Source of the DNA: Paracamarosporium sp. OC-R06-R3
Lineage: Eukaryota > Ascomycota > Dothideomycetes > Pleosporales > Didymosphaeriaceae
NCBI GenBank assembly: GCA_019828545.1
Contig: JACVRA010000158.1
Location: 62,001 to 126,000, forward strand
Reading direction: 5' to 3'
DNA length: 64,000 nt
Part shown: positions 1 to 12,234 of the stretch, piece after piece
Numbering within the stretch: position 1 is the first letter of the stretch
How the letters are laid out: each line of letters starts with the position of its first letter
The notes under the pieces: generated by a model
Told to the model about the DNA's origin: nothing
The model's input: only the letters and a program-made list of their open reading frames with translations
Database searches by the model: none
Translations under genes and position numbers: made by a program

Positions 1-143
1 AATATGTTTGGACGGCAAGACCGACTCTTGATAGCGTCAAAGTATCAGATCGCGCTAGCACGTGAATCCGCGCTAGGCTTGGCAATCTTTCCATCCAGCA
101 CTGTGTTCACCCCACCGTCTACGCGACGACGCCTGAAATCACA

Positions 144-887
144 ATGTCTACTCCAACGGCTCAAGGCGAATCGCCTGCTCCTTCGAAATCACAGCCTCCT
201 CCCTCTCCCTCTGCCCCAGCATGGCGCGCCTTTGTACATCTCTATCTCCCAGCCCTCACCAGCATCTTCCTCATTCTCTTCCTCCCGGACCCCTTCTCCC
301 ACCGTGCTCTTCTCCTCGCTAGCGCACTCCCTACTTACTTCCTTGCCTCGATCGTCCACCAGCCGCGACCTCGTCCGAATCAGCGCTTCACACGTCGCTC
401 CGACCTGCACCGTGCCGCCGTCATGTTCACATACGGACGCATGCTCGGCACGCCCTTCAAGTTCGGATACTACGTCACAGACCTGCTCGCGAGCTACGGC
501 ATCGGTGCTGTCCTTGACCAAGATGAACACGCGCCTCCCCGGAGGAGCGAATTCTTCGTGCAGATTCTGCTGACGGGCGCAAGTACGCTGCTGTTCGGAT
601 TCATACCGCCATCATGGGGGCTGCTGTGGCTGGTCATGGGCAGCATCGATAGGGCCATGTACCGCGCGGCATATCTCGCGCTGGTGGACGATGTGGTCCG
701 CGTTCTGGCGTATCCGAATGTAGGATTCAAGAGAGGGGAGGCTGTGGTAGTGGCGGTACAAGCGTTGCTCATTGCTGTGTCGGTCATGTGGGTGCATTTT
801 GTGTTCGTGTTTGGATTTCGTGGACAATTGGAAATGGAGATGCAACAGATGGAGTCAACGAGCAATCCTTCGTTGTTCGCTGCATGA
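144..887 (+). CDS. Hypothetical multi-pass membrane protein
   Basis: Intronless 247-residue ORF. I do not recognise the family. A Pro/Ser-rich N-terminal tail (residues 1-26) is followed by hydrophobic stretches near 30-48, 54-71, 136-153, 156-167 and 199-225, so it is probably a 4-5 pass integral membrane protein. The loop at 80-110 is basic and aromatic. Gly and hydrophobic residues dominate the C-terminal half, and the tail is short and polar (EMEMQQMES). The start is the first ATG of the frame, just after a pyrimidine/CAA-rich leader. A longer shadow frame overlaps its 5' end but has no membrane pattern. Organelle and function are unknown. Confidence 0.6.
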   Translation: MSTPTAQGESPAPSKSQPPPSPSAPAWRAFVHLYLPALTSIFLILFLPDPFSHRALLLASALPTYFLASIVHQPRPRPNQRFTRRSDLHRAAVMFTYGRMLGTPFKFGYYVTDLLASYGIGAVLDQDEHAPPRRSEFFVQILLTGASTLLFGFIPPSWGLLWLVMGSIDRAMYRAAYLALVDDVVRVLAYPNVGFKRGEAVVVAVQALLIAVSVMWVHFVFVFGFRGQLEMEMQQMESTSNPSLFAA

Positions 888-1663
888 AATGCAGTCTTCT
901 TCCTACGACTATGCACAGAGAAATAGCCGGTTCATATTCGAGGTGTGCTGGAGATTTCTACTTGGTCTACACGTACGCCGATGCGGTGCACCTTACGGAG
1001 CCGTCTGCCGAGCGATCAGCTAATCCTGTAGCAACTCAGCCCGTATTTGGGCAGCAACACTTCTATCAGGCTGCTACTGCAAGACGTCATGGCAAGCCCT
1101 CCGAACTCCACTCCCGCCATCAGCTCTTGGCTAGGCTTACATCAGAACAACATGATATTCCTCGCACATAATACTAAGAATACACATTGTCCTGCGTTCG
1201 CCAAGTCATACTCCCACGTGGGAGTTACAACCAGCTATGGGTTTTATAGCCGGCCTACGATACTACTCTATGATACTATTTCGTATGTATGGGGAGGCGA
1301 AGTGTTCTCGATGATTGTCTTCGTCTATGAAGACGAGCTGAGCCGCAGGTCGGTAGCTGCGGGCTAATTAACGTGCTCTGCATCTTGTCAACTGGTCCTC
1401 TCTTCGAGCCTAGTGAACGACCGTCGGAGACATGCAAAAAGGATATATACCTGTCTCCCTGGCTCAGCGGAGCTCCACGCTAGAAGCCGCATCCCGCACT
1501 CCTTTGGATTGTAAAGTAAAATCACCAGCGCATTGAATGTGCTTTTTGGGAATGCATTTGAAAGATTGCTCAGACTAAGAATATTGCAAGTAAGAAGATT
1601 TCAAAGGACTATACCCTACACTCTTGTCGTTGACATGGTTCCACGACACTATCCCCCTTCAGC
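888..1663. other. Intergenic, no gene seen
   Basis: Only short frames without recognisable composition occur here. It separates the membrane protein from the 3' end of the oppositely oriented TAP-type hydrolase. No tRNA or repeat was seen. Confidence 0.5.
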
Positions 1664-3343
1664 TCATACCTCAGTAACGAACGGTACGCTTTCAACCTCA
1701 CATGTGACATTTGCAGGTGGCATATTTCCACCCAAATATTGCTGAATATAATGCGACGTACAATTTGAGACTGCAGCGACAGATGCGTGGCCGACCGAAT
1801 TTTGCGTCAACAATGCAGAGCCTGGGAACAGGCTAGACATTCTCCTCGCTCTGTTGGATTATTAGCATATGTGACTATCAGTCAGAAGAGAGGTGACGTC
1901 AACTCACCCAACGATCGGAGTAATTGGGTCAACGGTGTTTCCAATGAATAATATCGGAAAGCTGGTCTCGTTCGCACTCGGCACGCCGTGGAACTGCTGG
2001 CTCTTCGGTGGCACGATATTCATCTTTCTACACAAGAGCGCTACACTTGCCCAGCCATCGCCGACCCACTTTGACTTGTCATCAATGTCTTCAATGTGTT
2101 GCTCCCATAGTTCCATTGTCGAGATGTTGTTCTTTCCAGGCATATCCATGCAGGCGATTAGACCGCCATAATCCAGACCTGTAGGAGGCTGCAGTGTGAC
2201 GAATTGACCGAGCGCAGATCCATTGCGCTGCTCCACTTCAGCGAAGATCTGTGCCAATATCGGAAACCCCTGGATTGGAGAGTACACAAGGCCGAAAAGC
2301 GCGAAGACGAGATCTTCATAGGAAACCAGCCTGGGTACTGGAGTGATCATTGGGTCGACCACAGGAACAGGGTCGTTCCTTAGGTTTTCGAGCACATTTC
2401 GCATACGACTTGCGATTTCCTCCGCGGTTTGTGAGTAGAACACGCACTTGTCTGCTCCAGCGACCTGGCAGGCTTTCGCGAAGCTCAACACTGCTTCGTC
2501 CGTCTGGTTGAGACCTCCCCACACCCCTTCATAATACATCGCACTATCGACAACTCCGTCCAGGATGAATCTTTCGATGCGATTCGGGAACAGGGCCGCG
2601 TATGTAGCTCCCAGAACAGTGCCGTAGCTCACGCCCCAGTACCATATCTTTGCCTCCTCCGCTTTCTTCCCTTCAGCGACGGCTTTCTTTTCTACGAAGT
2701 TGAGCATGTCTCTCGCGGTGGCAACTGTGCTGGCGTATTTCGCCGAGTCGTTACGATGCACACGCGAGCACCAATCGCCCCAGGCACCTGCGATCTCGAA
2801 CTGGCTGGCCACCGAGGCTGGCGATTTTCCGTTTATCGGCCTCTCAAACTGCCCCTTGAACAGTTCCTCCGACGCTGGATCGCCAGGAAAGCAGCTCAAA
2901 CTCGGCCCACTGTTGTTCACACCACGAGGGTCAAACCCAACAAGGTTGTATGACGTGCCCAGTTTCTCGAGAAGCTGGGCACTGCTATGCAATATGGAGT
3001 CTACGCCTGAGCCTCCAGGGCCACCTGGGTTGAAGAGTATGTCTTCGGTTGTTTGCGTAGCGGAGGAGAGCTTGATATATGCGATTGTTGTGGTACCAGC
3101 GCTGAGATCTTCGTAATCGAGAGGAACGATAAGTCGGGAGCAGGTGAAGTTATCGTAGCAAGGTGTCCATTGGAGGTCGGCGTAGGGGGTAACCTGATGC
3201 CGTCAGTGGGCCGTACGAGCAGAGTGCTAGGAACGTACGTCTTTGAAGTCATAGACCATGGTAGTGTTGGTAGCATTGCAACTGATCGGATTGGCAGATG
3301 ATGCTGCAAGTAGCATACCACTCAATAGAAGCGTGCGTGCCAT
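1664..3343 (-). CDS. Secreted TAP-like alpha/beta hydrolase (tripeptidyl aminopeptidase family)
   Basis: Proposed exons 3343-3239, 3193-1908 and 1850-1664 give 525 residues with all phases consistent. Exon 1 (MARTLLLSGMLLAASSA...) is a signal peptide, so the enzyme is probably secreted. The family signature follows: W-x2-C...F-x-C-x-x-L-x-VPLDY, then the oxyanion motif NPGGPGGSG, the nucleophile elbow GVSYG (Ser near 224), Asp in GNTVDPITP (near 457) and His in SVGHAS (near 485). The last exon supplies the C-terminal TAP-like domain including the catalytic His; without it the ORF would end prematurely at 1904. Family members release N-terminal peptides or hydrolyse esters; the substrate here is unknown. 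An alternative donor overlaps the proposed stop (GAG|GTATGA), so a further 3' exon cannot be excluded. Confidence 0.85.
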
Positions 3344-3759
3344 GGCGATGAATGATCAAATGCGAGTTGCTTGTCACGAATACTTAACAATACTGAAGCC
3401 ATTCTTATATTCCACCCACAGGACGCGAAATTGCCTTGTAGTTTCAGCCTGAGCCATGACGAATATGGTTCCCAAGCCACAGCACAGCATCGCCCCAACT
3501 TTAGGACTTCCTGGGTCCAAGTAAGCTGTTTTGAGTATATCTTGCGGCGCGCAATTCGGAATGTGGGCTGATTGGCTACGTCGCCTACTCAGGCGGACTA
3601 AAATGTAAGCTAGTCTAACGGGCGGACGCACGTTGCAGGGCTGACACCAGGTGTTACACGCGGCTTATTGTTAAGTGACTAGTTTGAGCTATGATGGTGC
3701 GAATTCTGAACATTAAGTACAACTAGAAAGAGGCATTTAGAATACTATTACATAGATGT
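3344..3759. other. Intergenic, promoter side of the TAP-like hydrolase
   Basis: No coding evidence. It contains the upstream region of the hydrolase starting at 3343 and the 3' region of the SGNH esterase ending at 3760. Confidence 0.4.
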
Positions 3760-4580
3760 TCAGGCGTACACTCCGTCGGCAATTAGATGGCTGAGCGTAG
3801 CGTTCCTATCGATCCACCCGCCTAAATACCTGTCGCTCTTAACGATCAAATCGGCGACTATGCGCCCAAAAACATCGCTGCCATGGGCGTTGAGATGTGT
3901 TCTGTCGCCTTGTACCAGGTTATACTTGTCGGCGTTGGCGGACCCAATAGCCTGGACGTATTTGCGAGATGCGGCGTTGAGGTCGATCAGGGTTACGTCT
4001 GCAGTTGCTGCAACTTCGCGTGTGGCTGAGACCACATCGGCCAGGTCCTGAATGAGCTCGGTGCCATTAAAATTGCGTCGCGTTAATGAGGTGAACAATA
4101 GGGGCGTGGCACCGAGATCTTGCACTTCTCGGGCGAGTGTCTCAAGGTTAGCTTTGAATTGTGCGATGCTGACGTTGTTCGCTGGTTTCTACGCACGACC
4201 GAGATTAGCATTTGATTGTGCAGCTACGCGAGAAGCCGAAGGCGACTGACTTGATCGTTGTGTCCAAATTGGATAGTAACGTATACATTGTAGCTGTCCG
4301 TCGCATTCTGGACGAGATCGAGAACTTGGCCCCAGTCACCACCTTTGACGAAGGAAACAGTCGTAGCTCCGTTGTGGCCCTTGTTTACGCCATAAGAGGG
4401 GCTCTTTAGTGTCGCCAGGAAGCCATTTCCCCAACCACCACCACCGGTCGATTGAATAGCTGTGGTGGAGTCACCAGCCAGGAAGAATGCTACTGGTTTT
4501 CCATGTTTGCTTCCTGTAATTGGCGATGCGATCGCAAGAGTTGCTAGTAGGAGATTGCTTAAGACAGCACGAAGAGCCAT
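3760..4580 (-). CDS. Secreted SGNH/GDSL esterase, rhamnogalacturonan acetylesterase-like (CE12 type)
   Basis: Two exons, 4580-4251 and 4188-3760, separated by a 62-nt intron, give 252 residues, the usual length for CE12 enzymes. A signal peptide (MALRAVLSNLLLATLAIAS) precedes block I, FLAGDSTT, with nucleophile Ser38. Block III is GHND (Asn108) at the end of exon 1. Block V is GDRTHLN, with Asp205 and His208. The start at 4580 is preferred over an in-frame upstream ATG because it puts the signal peptide at the N terminus. The expected role is deacetylation of pectic rhamnogalacturonan outside the cell. It lies 3' of a Baeyer-Villiger-like monooxygenase on the same strand, so a role on ester products is an alternative, though secretion argues against it. 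Confidence 0.85.
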
Positions 4581-5165
4581 GGTAGGAAAACTCGACAGTA
4601 AGATGCGACTTGAGAAACAAGGCACAGAACATACCTTTCTATAAACCTGTAATTATAGCTGTTCTCCTAAGGCCTAAAGTTTGAAGCCCGGAACATCTGT
4701 CAAGGACCTACGGCAGGTTTCGCCCACGGTTCTATGCAGCGGAAAATTAGAACACATCAATCGGTGGGTTACTAATGTCGAAAGTTCCGCTTGGCCGGAT
4801 ATTTTGGATCGTTCGCACATCCGGGGAACGGAGTCAAGCTTTGATCGTCCTAGTGGTAGGAAAGATTGACGTTGGGTTCAGTTGCTGCTGCTCAAAGTAG
4901 GTAAGCCCTGGCGGGGCCCCGCGATCTTAGCCGCGGAGTTCGGCGTATTCTCCACCGAATGCTGTGTTGACGCAATTATGTTATGTTCTTGCATAGAAGC
5001 ATCAATTTCAGTACTGGTCATTTTGTATTTGAGTAATTCTCAGCTTGGGCCAATTTGACGCCATCTCGGTCAATGCTCGTTAAACTGTTTGGCGAAACCG
5101 ATCCTGAATTTGCACACGTCTAAATGTAGATACCCTGCCGGTTGCTCGTCTCCTTTCATAGCTTC
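4581..5165. other. Intergenic, upstream of the SGNH esterase
   Basis: No coding evidence on either strand. It carries the promoter side of the esterase (start 4580) and the 3' end of the flavin monooxygenase (stop 5166). Confidence 0.4.
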
Positions 5166-7026
5166 TTACCTTGCCTTTATCTGATGGATCTTTCCGGCGA
5201 CCTTGGCTCTAAAGACATGCAAGAACTGTCTTAGATCTACACCTCTTCTCCTCAGCACGACAAGTATACACAATACTCCTAAACTCCTCGTCCACCATCC
5301 CATCGTTCTCAACCACCTCCAAGCTCTTCTGAAGACCCACCATACATCCCCACCACTCTTGGTAAATACGCCCCGTCGCGGCACCCATGTTTCTTTCCAG
5401 AACATACTCGCGTACCCGGGCCAGCTTGCGGCATTTCGCCCATATTCATTGATGTACCAGTTTGAGCAACCTGCATCAAAAACCGAGCCCTGAAGTTGCT
5501 TGTGAACGGAGTTTACCCATTGGTTTTCAGCCGTGGACTTTACTTCCAAGGTGGAGAAACGTCGATCAATGAGTGGTGCCAGGAGGGTGCGCGCGACGTA
5601 GGAGACTTGTACTTCAATGGTGAAGAGCGCAGAGTTGTGTGCGGGGAAAGTATTGGGTCCAAAGCTGGGTTGAGTGTTAATAGCGAGCTGAAAGAATGGG
5701 AAAGGATTGACACTTACAGGATGGCCAGATTAGGAAAGTTGTGCACGTAAGAGCCCATGTAGGCTTGCGCTCCGCGATGTTCCTTCCACTGTTGGTTCAA
5801 TGATTTTTCTTCCTTGCCGATGATTTCCATGGGAGTCAGAAACTGTTGAACCTGGAAGCCAGTGGCAAGGACAATCACATCGAAATCATCTTGCCTGCCA
5901 CTTGCACTAATAACACCGGTTTCAGTGATTTCAATTATGTCCTCTGGAATCACTTCTAGATTAGATGCATTCAGTGACTCGAGGTAGTTAGGATCGAAAA
6001 TACGACGCTTACAACCTGCTGCATGTAAGACATACGTAATCAGAGCGTTGTGGTATTCTTACCAAGTGGAAAGTCTGGAATGATAAAATGATGATATTTC
6101 TCTGGCGTCCTAGAGAAGATGTATTCTTTCGCATGATTCTCCACTTTCTTTCTCTTGGTAGCTGCGTTCACACCGGGCATGTACGTTGCAACAAGATCGT
6201 CGTTTTCTAGAAACAATTGGAGTCGCTTCCATCGTTCCCATAACGGCAAGTAACGAAATGCCATCTTTTCGACGTTCGTGAACTTTCTGTTTGGTCTTTC
6301 GTGATACCATTGTGGCGAACGAGCATACTGCTTGACAGAAGCTGCATCATTGATGACCGTGGGAACAACCTGTGCGGCGGAGCATCCATTCCCAATGATT
6401 GCCATTTTCTTTCCCCTGTAGTCGTAGGAATGATCCCATCTTGCAGTATGGAACATAGCTCCTTTGAACTTTTCCATACCTTTGAAGTAAGTGTCTCTCG
6501 GTCGACTTATCCCCCCTACCGCACTTATAAACACCGTCGCATTTCTAACGAACTCCATGTTCGTCTTTGTATCATTGAATTTGACGTCCCATTTGTTACT
6601 CTTAGAATTCCATCTAGCGCCAAGGCATTCAATGCTGAAGTGCATATGTTTTCGCAGATCAAATCTGTCCACCGTAGCATTCATGTAATCCAGGATCTCA
6701 GGGCCGTCACATAGCTCCTTTGACCAATCTGGGTTGAGGTTGAAGTGGAACGAGTAAAGGATGGTGGGAACGTCGCAGCCGACACCTGGATATTTGTTGG
6801 TCTGCCATGTTCCTCCTACACCATCAAGCTTCTCATATATCTAATCATGGTAATTAGCCATTATACTGATGTAAGAATCCTGCAACGAGACGTGAGGTAG
6901 AACGATTACAAAAAGGTGTTAACCACCTACTGTGAAGTCATCGAAACCGAGCTCATGCTTCAATGTGTATGCCATGGAAATACCCGCAGGACCAGCACCT
7001 ATGATGATGACATCTGGAGCTGACAT
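5166..7026 (-). CDS. FAD-dependent monooxygenase, Baeyer-Villiger type
   Basis: Four exons (7026-6931, 6840-6063, 6015-5718, 5664-5166) give 556 residues with consistent phases. Residues 7-15 hold the FAD Rossmann motif IIIGAGPAG. The type I Baeyer-Villiger fingerprint F-x-G-x3-H-x3-W-D occurs as FKGAMFHTARWD (157-168). A second Rossmann motif for NADPH, IIGNGCSA, follows at 180-187. The family motif ATGF sits in exon 3 and GPNT..AHNS in exon 4. The protein probably converts a ketone to an ester or lactone, or hydroxylates a small molecule, using NADPH and O2. A basic, hydrophobic C-terminal segment (GVLCILVVL) could anchor it to a membrane. It is divergent from a dehydrogenase starting 321 bp away and in tandem with an esterase. 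Confidence 0.88.
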
Positions 7027-7347
7027 GATGAGAGGTTACTGTACAGCGGATTTGTGGGTGGGAATTGCTTGGTAATTAGATCGAGTACTGCGGATGAACA
7101 GTACTTCGACAGCCTGAGCTGACACTTGACGATACATAACGAGCCTAGCTCTGTCATCATCGGCTTGTCAGTTGAGTCTCTTTCCGAAAGTGCGGGGAAG
7201 CGTATCGCCTTCCCCGCAACTTGAAAGTCACGTGCCCTCGTATACCCAGGTGGATATGAATTTGACTCCACCTCTGTATGGGATCTTCGTAATGTGAGTA
7301 AAGCTTTTATCTGAACTCGGAAGACTTGACACCACATATCGCGCTAG
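7027..7347. promoter_or_regulatory. Shared intergenic region of the divergent monooxygenase and SDR genes
   Basis: The 321-bp gap separates two outward-facing start codons (7026 minus, 7348 plus), so the promoters probably overlap. No specific factor site was identified with confidence. Co-regulation is an inference from the layout. Confidence 0.45.
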
Positions 7348-8445
7348 ATGTCGAGAATACTCTGCAGGACGAGGTTGTCCACGCTCTTTGCTCGTTCTTA
7401 TGAACCACATCTTCTAACGGGGCGGACATTCTCCGCTTCGCATACTAACAATAAAAGCACGGATTCTTCATATCAAGCACCAGCAGCAGGTTCCGATAAA
7501 ACAGTAGGAGATAAGCGGCCACTAGCAGAGCGCATGAGTTTGAAAGGTAGAACAACCGTTATCACGGGTGGCGCTCGAGGCATAGGCCTAGCTATTGCGG
7601 AAGCTGCTGCAGAGGCAGGGAGCAATATAGCCATTCTGGATATATTGGAGAAACCGCAGAGAAACATCTCAAAGTTGGGCGTCAAGGGCAAATACTATAG
7701 GTAGGTTTATGTCGTAATGCACCAAATCGAGATTTCAATAGCCTAACCTCTGGTTCAGAACGGACGTCACGAATATGAAGGACTTGGAGAGAGCTTTTGG
7801 CGAAATAGGAGATGATTTTGGTCACGTTGATAATTGGTATGTGGGTCGCTTGTATGATCGTAGGCTTTGGTTGACTGAGATAGCGTCCCTGCTGCTGGGA
7901 TCGTCCTCGATAAGCCCTTCTTAGAGCATAAGTGGAATGAGTGCGAAAGGATACTGCAAGTAAACGTATGTTAAAACTTTGTCTTCTCTTCCCTGAACTA
8001 AAGAGGCCAGGTCCTTGGGACATTCTTCTCCGCTCAACTTGCTGCTAGAGCGATGCGAGCCCAAGGGACAGGCGGTAGTATCGTTCTGATAGCATCCATG
8101 GCCTCACATCGAGCTGTACCGTTACAAAAACTAAGTATGTACGGTGCTACAAAAGGAGCCGTCAGAATTATGATGACACAAATGGCGGCGGAGCTCGCAC
8201 CCTGGAATATTCGGGTAAACTCAATATCCCCAGGCTTCATAAGAACAGACATGGCAGAGCTTTGCGCAAAACAGCAGCCAGAACTGTATTCCATGTTCAG
8301 CTCCGCGCCACCCATAGGGAGAATCGGAGAGACTAGTGATATAGTGGGAGCGGTAAACTATCTCTTAAGTGATGCCGCATCATACACGACCGGGGCCGAT
8401 ATTCCTGTTGCTGGAGGTATGACTTGTGGGCGGATTGCAAGTTGA
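7348..8445 (+). CDS. Classical short-chain dehydrogenase/reductase (SDR)
   Basis: Exons 7348-7700, 7759-7836, 7884-7965 and 8011-8445 give 315 residues. The first 60 residues are Arg/Ser-rich and lack acidic residues at the start (MSRILCRTRLSTLFARS), like a mitochondrial presequence. The cofactor loop GGARGIG lies at 74-80, followed by an acidic residue after the second strand (AILDI), which usually favours NAD(H). The catalytic Ser lies in LIASMAS, with Tyr215 and Lys219 in YGATK. The C-terminal ends GGMTCG rather than the common GG-x-x-x-x, otherwise normal. It oxidises or reduces a hydroxyl/carbonyl group; the substrate is unknown. The divergent neighbour is a Baeyer-Villiger-like enzyme that could act on its ketone product. 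Confidence 0.85.
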
Positions 8446-9262
8446 AGTTTGAAAAGTCGCGTAGTTTAGTTATTCTTTTTTTTCCACTGAAGCTAGGTGT
8501 GTGCCTTGGATATCGAATTGCGTCAACTATTCGTGTAGCACCCGACGGACCGTTTGTAGTAAGTTTACCATACATACCTGTTGCTATTCCAATGGATTGC
8601 TGGTGCCAGCCTTGTTGCAGTAGTTGAGGTGGGAGCGCGTGGCCGCTCAATAGTCGAGCGTCCCGTTCGAGTGGCACCTCAAAGGATGCCACATATAGAC
8701 AGTCTCTTTGACGGTTCCATTGCTCCCTTTAGATCGCCCCATCCTAAAGAGAATCGCTGGCTAGCGTGACGGTTGTGTGCGTCTCGAAGTGGCCAACTCT
8801 GCGAGAGGTTAACACCACGAGAGGCGAACGAGGCGCAGACAAGCAGAGTCTGTCTGATTTAGACGAGTCACAGAAGAAGACTAGATGCTATCCGCATGCC
8901 ACTATGGACGGTGGGGTTCCCATAGGTATGGATCTAAAGAAAGACGATGCTGTTACACGCTATTGGCTAGGATGGACGTGGCGCCGAAGGTCGCGCTGAC
9001 GCGCGATCACGTTACCGTCCCGCATTCCCCGCACGGGTCCACTCTTCTTTGAATCCTGTACAGGCCCTACAATTCATCTTGGGCTTTGCGCAGACTCTGT
9101 AATGCCCAGGCGAAATCTCATGATGAATAAGATGTGGGGGCCGCAATTTCTGGGCCGTGCCAAGTCTAAGCCCCAACTGGTGCCTCCCCGTTTACCAACG
9201 CCTCCTGTCGAGGCAGCCATGTCGGCTCTCAAGTAGTCCTACAGGGCTCTATACAAGCGAAG
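8446..9262. other. Intergenic, no gene seen
   Basis: Only short frames without family features occur. It lies between the SDR 3' end and the DUF726 gene on the same strand and probably holds the promoter of the latter. Confidence 0.4.
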
Positions 9263-12088
9263 ATGCTCTTCAAAGTCGCTAATGTCGTTACTGGCGCCGG
9301 TGGGAGCGCTGCCAAAAAAGATGAAGGAGCCTCCCTTACATCTGTCCTCGAGACGCCTGCTCTCCGCATAGAGCTCGCCCTCCTCGTCCTCCTCTGCACC
9401 GATGCGATGCGCAGCGATATAATCGCGACCTTCGACCCCGACAAGACCCACGAGACCACCTCTTCTACGGCTACACCTCCGCCAAAGTCCCCGCAACCGC
9501 AGGCGGCGACGCAGGACCTTATCAGCTTCAATGAGCCGCAGAATGAAGCTACTTTGGAGGCAGAAAGAAATCGGAGGGCGCGGCAACGGGAGGTGGAATC
9601 GACACAGATGCTGGGTTTGCGGAGAGCTGCCTTGACGTATTTCGATAAGTGGAGGGCCGGCGTCATGCATCGGATCTGCGACGTGCTCTGTGTCCGCGGC
9701 GACGTCGTTCGCCAGGCAAAGACCAAAAGGAAACTGATGATGGAAGAAGGCGAAAGGCAGATACAGGGCAATTCCCTGCTACTCGACTTAGGAGATGACC
9801 CATTCCGAAGCGAAAGTTTTGCTGGCCACAAAAAGAGGAAACATGGCCACTACGAAGTTGTCGAAACTCAGATCCTTGCCTTTGAAGAGGAAAAGAGGGT
9901 GCTGATATTGCATTGCCTTCTGTTGCTTCTGCTGAGTCTGGAGCATTACCCGGCTCACTCGCGACTCTTGCTCCTTCACCTGGCGAGCAGCCTAGAGCTG
10001 GAGTCGGATCTACTGTCCGAGCACGAGAAGTCGGTCGCCCAGGGCCTTCTAGCTACTGCTGCATCTCAGATGGATGCGGAAGAGTCAGCAAAGAAACAGG
10101 CGTCAAATGATGCCACAGCACGTAAATGGAAGGTCGGCCTCGCTGCGGTTGGCGGTGCTGTCCTCATCGGTGTCACCGGTGGCCTTGCCGCGCCTTTGCT
10201 CGCTGCTGGTATTGGGACTGTCATGGGTGGCCTAGGCCTCGGTGTCGTGTCAACATACCTTGGGGCACTAGCAGGGAGCTCAGTCCTTGTCGGTTCTCTC
10301 TTTGGCGCGTACGGTGCAAAGATGACTGGAAGGATCATGGAGCAATATGCTAGAGAAGTGCAGGATTTTGAATTCATTCCTGTTCAAGGTACGTCACACT
10401 CATAACCATCAACGCTAATTTACTCACGAAGCGCAGACCCTGAACGTCCCTCCGCCCAGCGCGACCATGAGTGGGCAGCGGAGCTAGACGCTCGTGACCC
10501 TTCGAAGCGTGAGCAACATCGCCTTCGCGTGGCCATTGGCATTAGTGGCTGGCTTACTTCACCGTCGGATGTCAACAAACCATGGGAGATCATCGACGGT
10601 GCAGGCACCGAGCCATTTGCGCTACGCTTCGAGCTCGATGCTATGCTTCGCATGGGTAATTCGCTCAACGACGTTTTGTTCAGTTACGCTTGGGATGGTG
10701 TCACGTACACCATTGTCAGTCGTACGCTTCTTGGGGCTCTCTATGCTGGACTTTGGCCGTTGGGTCTGGTCAAAGTTGCCAGTGTTCTCGACAATCCATT
10801 CAGCGTCGCGCTCGCAAGAGCAGACAAGGCAGGGAAGGTTTTGGCGCATGCCCTCATCGATGGTGTACAAGGCAAGCGACCTGTTACTCTGATGGGCTAC
10901 TCAATTGGAGCACGAGTCATCTACTCTTGCTTAGTCGAATTGGCAGAGCAGAACGCATTCGGCTTGGTTGAAGCCGCCGTTCTTATGGGAACGCCGGCAC
11001 CATCAGACAGCAAATCTTGGAGAAAGATTCGATCTGTCGTCGCTGCTCGGGTAGTCAACGTATACAGCACTGAGGACTACATTCTGGGCTTTCTCTACCG
11101 ATCTACGAAGCTAGAGTTTGGCGTCGCAGGTTTACAGGAGGTCAAAGACGTCTTTGGCATCGAAAATGCAGACATGAGCAAGTTAGTAAGCGGTCACGAC
11201 CGCTACCGGTACCTAGTCGGAAGCATTCTCGCAAAGATCGGCTTCGGCGACATTGATTTCAATCGAGTAGCCGAGCAGGAACGCGCTCTAGAAATAGCCG
11301 AAAGAAAGAAAGAGCAGGTCAGGAAGCATGTCCAACAACATAAGAAAGACAGTCATCAACCAGATCCATCTGCATCCCGGGCTACAGAGATGGTAGTCGC
11401 CCAGCATTCTTCTAACAGCTTGATCAACGTGTCCGGTCCATCAACAGAAGCATCTTCTCCATCACCTGCAGAGCCACCGCGCCCCCTTAGGCCCAGGATA
11501 TCCATGCAAAACAGATCAGGCCAACAACCATTTGTAAAGCGGCAAACAACAATGCCGGCCCCTACAAGAGCGCCAACCACACCACCTACTCCAGCAGACA
11601 ATCGGGATCCATTGTCCGGTTCGATTCAAATTGAGGAACGCCCCCCTTCTCTCCCAGCGCACCAATCAACCTTCCCCTCCTCCTCACTTACCCGCAAGCA
11701 AATCCCCACAAATACAAAACCCACACCCGCTACTCTTCCCCAGCGCACCAACTTCACGCGACCCACCTGGTCCTCCTCGTCACAGTATGAAGAAGAGCAC
11801 CAAATCACGATGCGCGATCTAGACCTCGACACGCAAAAGGTGTCACCGCCACTAGAAGAAATGCTGAAGTTTCCAAAGGAGAACCCGCCTGTTGCTGCTG
11901 AGGCAGGGGAGAGTGCTCCGATGTCTGCTGTTACGGCTGAGGCAAGGAAGAAAGTGCCGATGGTTGCTGTGGCAGAGGTGGATGTGGAGGATGAGGATGA
12001 TAGTGAGGATGAGGTTAGTAGTGAGTTTGGGGAGTTGAGTATCGTGGAGCCGGAGCCGTTAGATGATAATGATTATGGGTTGATGTGA
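9263..12088 (+). CDS. DUF726 / TMCO4-like alpha/beta hydrolase
   Basis: Two exons, 9263-10388 and 10437-12088, give 925 residues. The layout matches the DUF726 family. A helical N-terminal region is followed by a Gly/Ala-rich hydrophobic segment (about residues 300-350, typical GG-x-A-x-x-G runs) that could insert in a membrane. An alpha/beta hydrolase-like part follows, with the nucleophile elbow MGYSIGAR (Ser near 531) after the conserved ISGW motif. The C-terminal third (about 640-925) is low complexity, Pro/Ser/Thr-rich and very acidic at the end (EDEDDSEDEVSSEFGE), so probably disordered. Family members are found in the ER/Golgi; the enzymatic substrate is not known to me. The intron falls at VQ|DPERPS. 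Confidence 0.85.
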
Positions 12089-12234
12089 ACATGGGTAGGC
12101 TAGGTTGGGCGAATCGTTTTGTATGATACCCTCAGGATTTCATTGTATTGTCGTCATGGTTGTGAATGGGTTTACCTAGCTTGTTCAACACAAATGAAAT
12201 TTCTATATGTATCATGTTTCTCACACGAATAATC

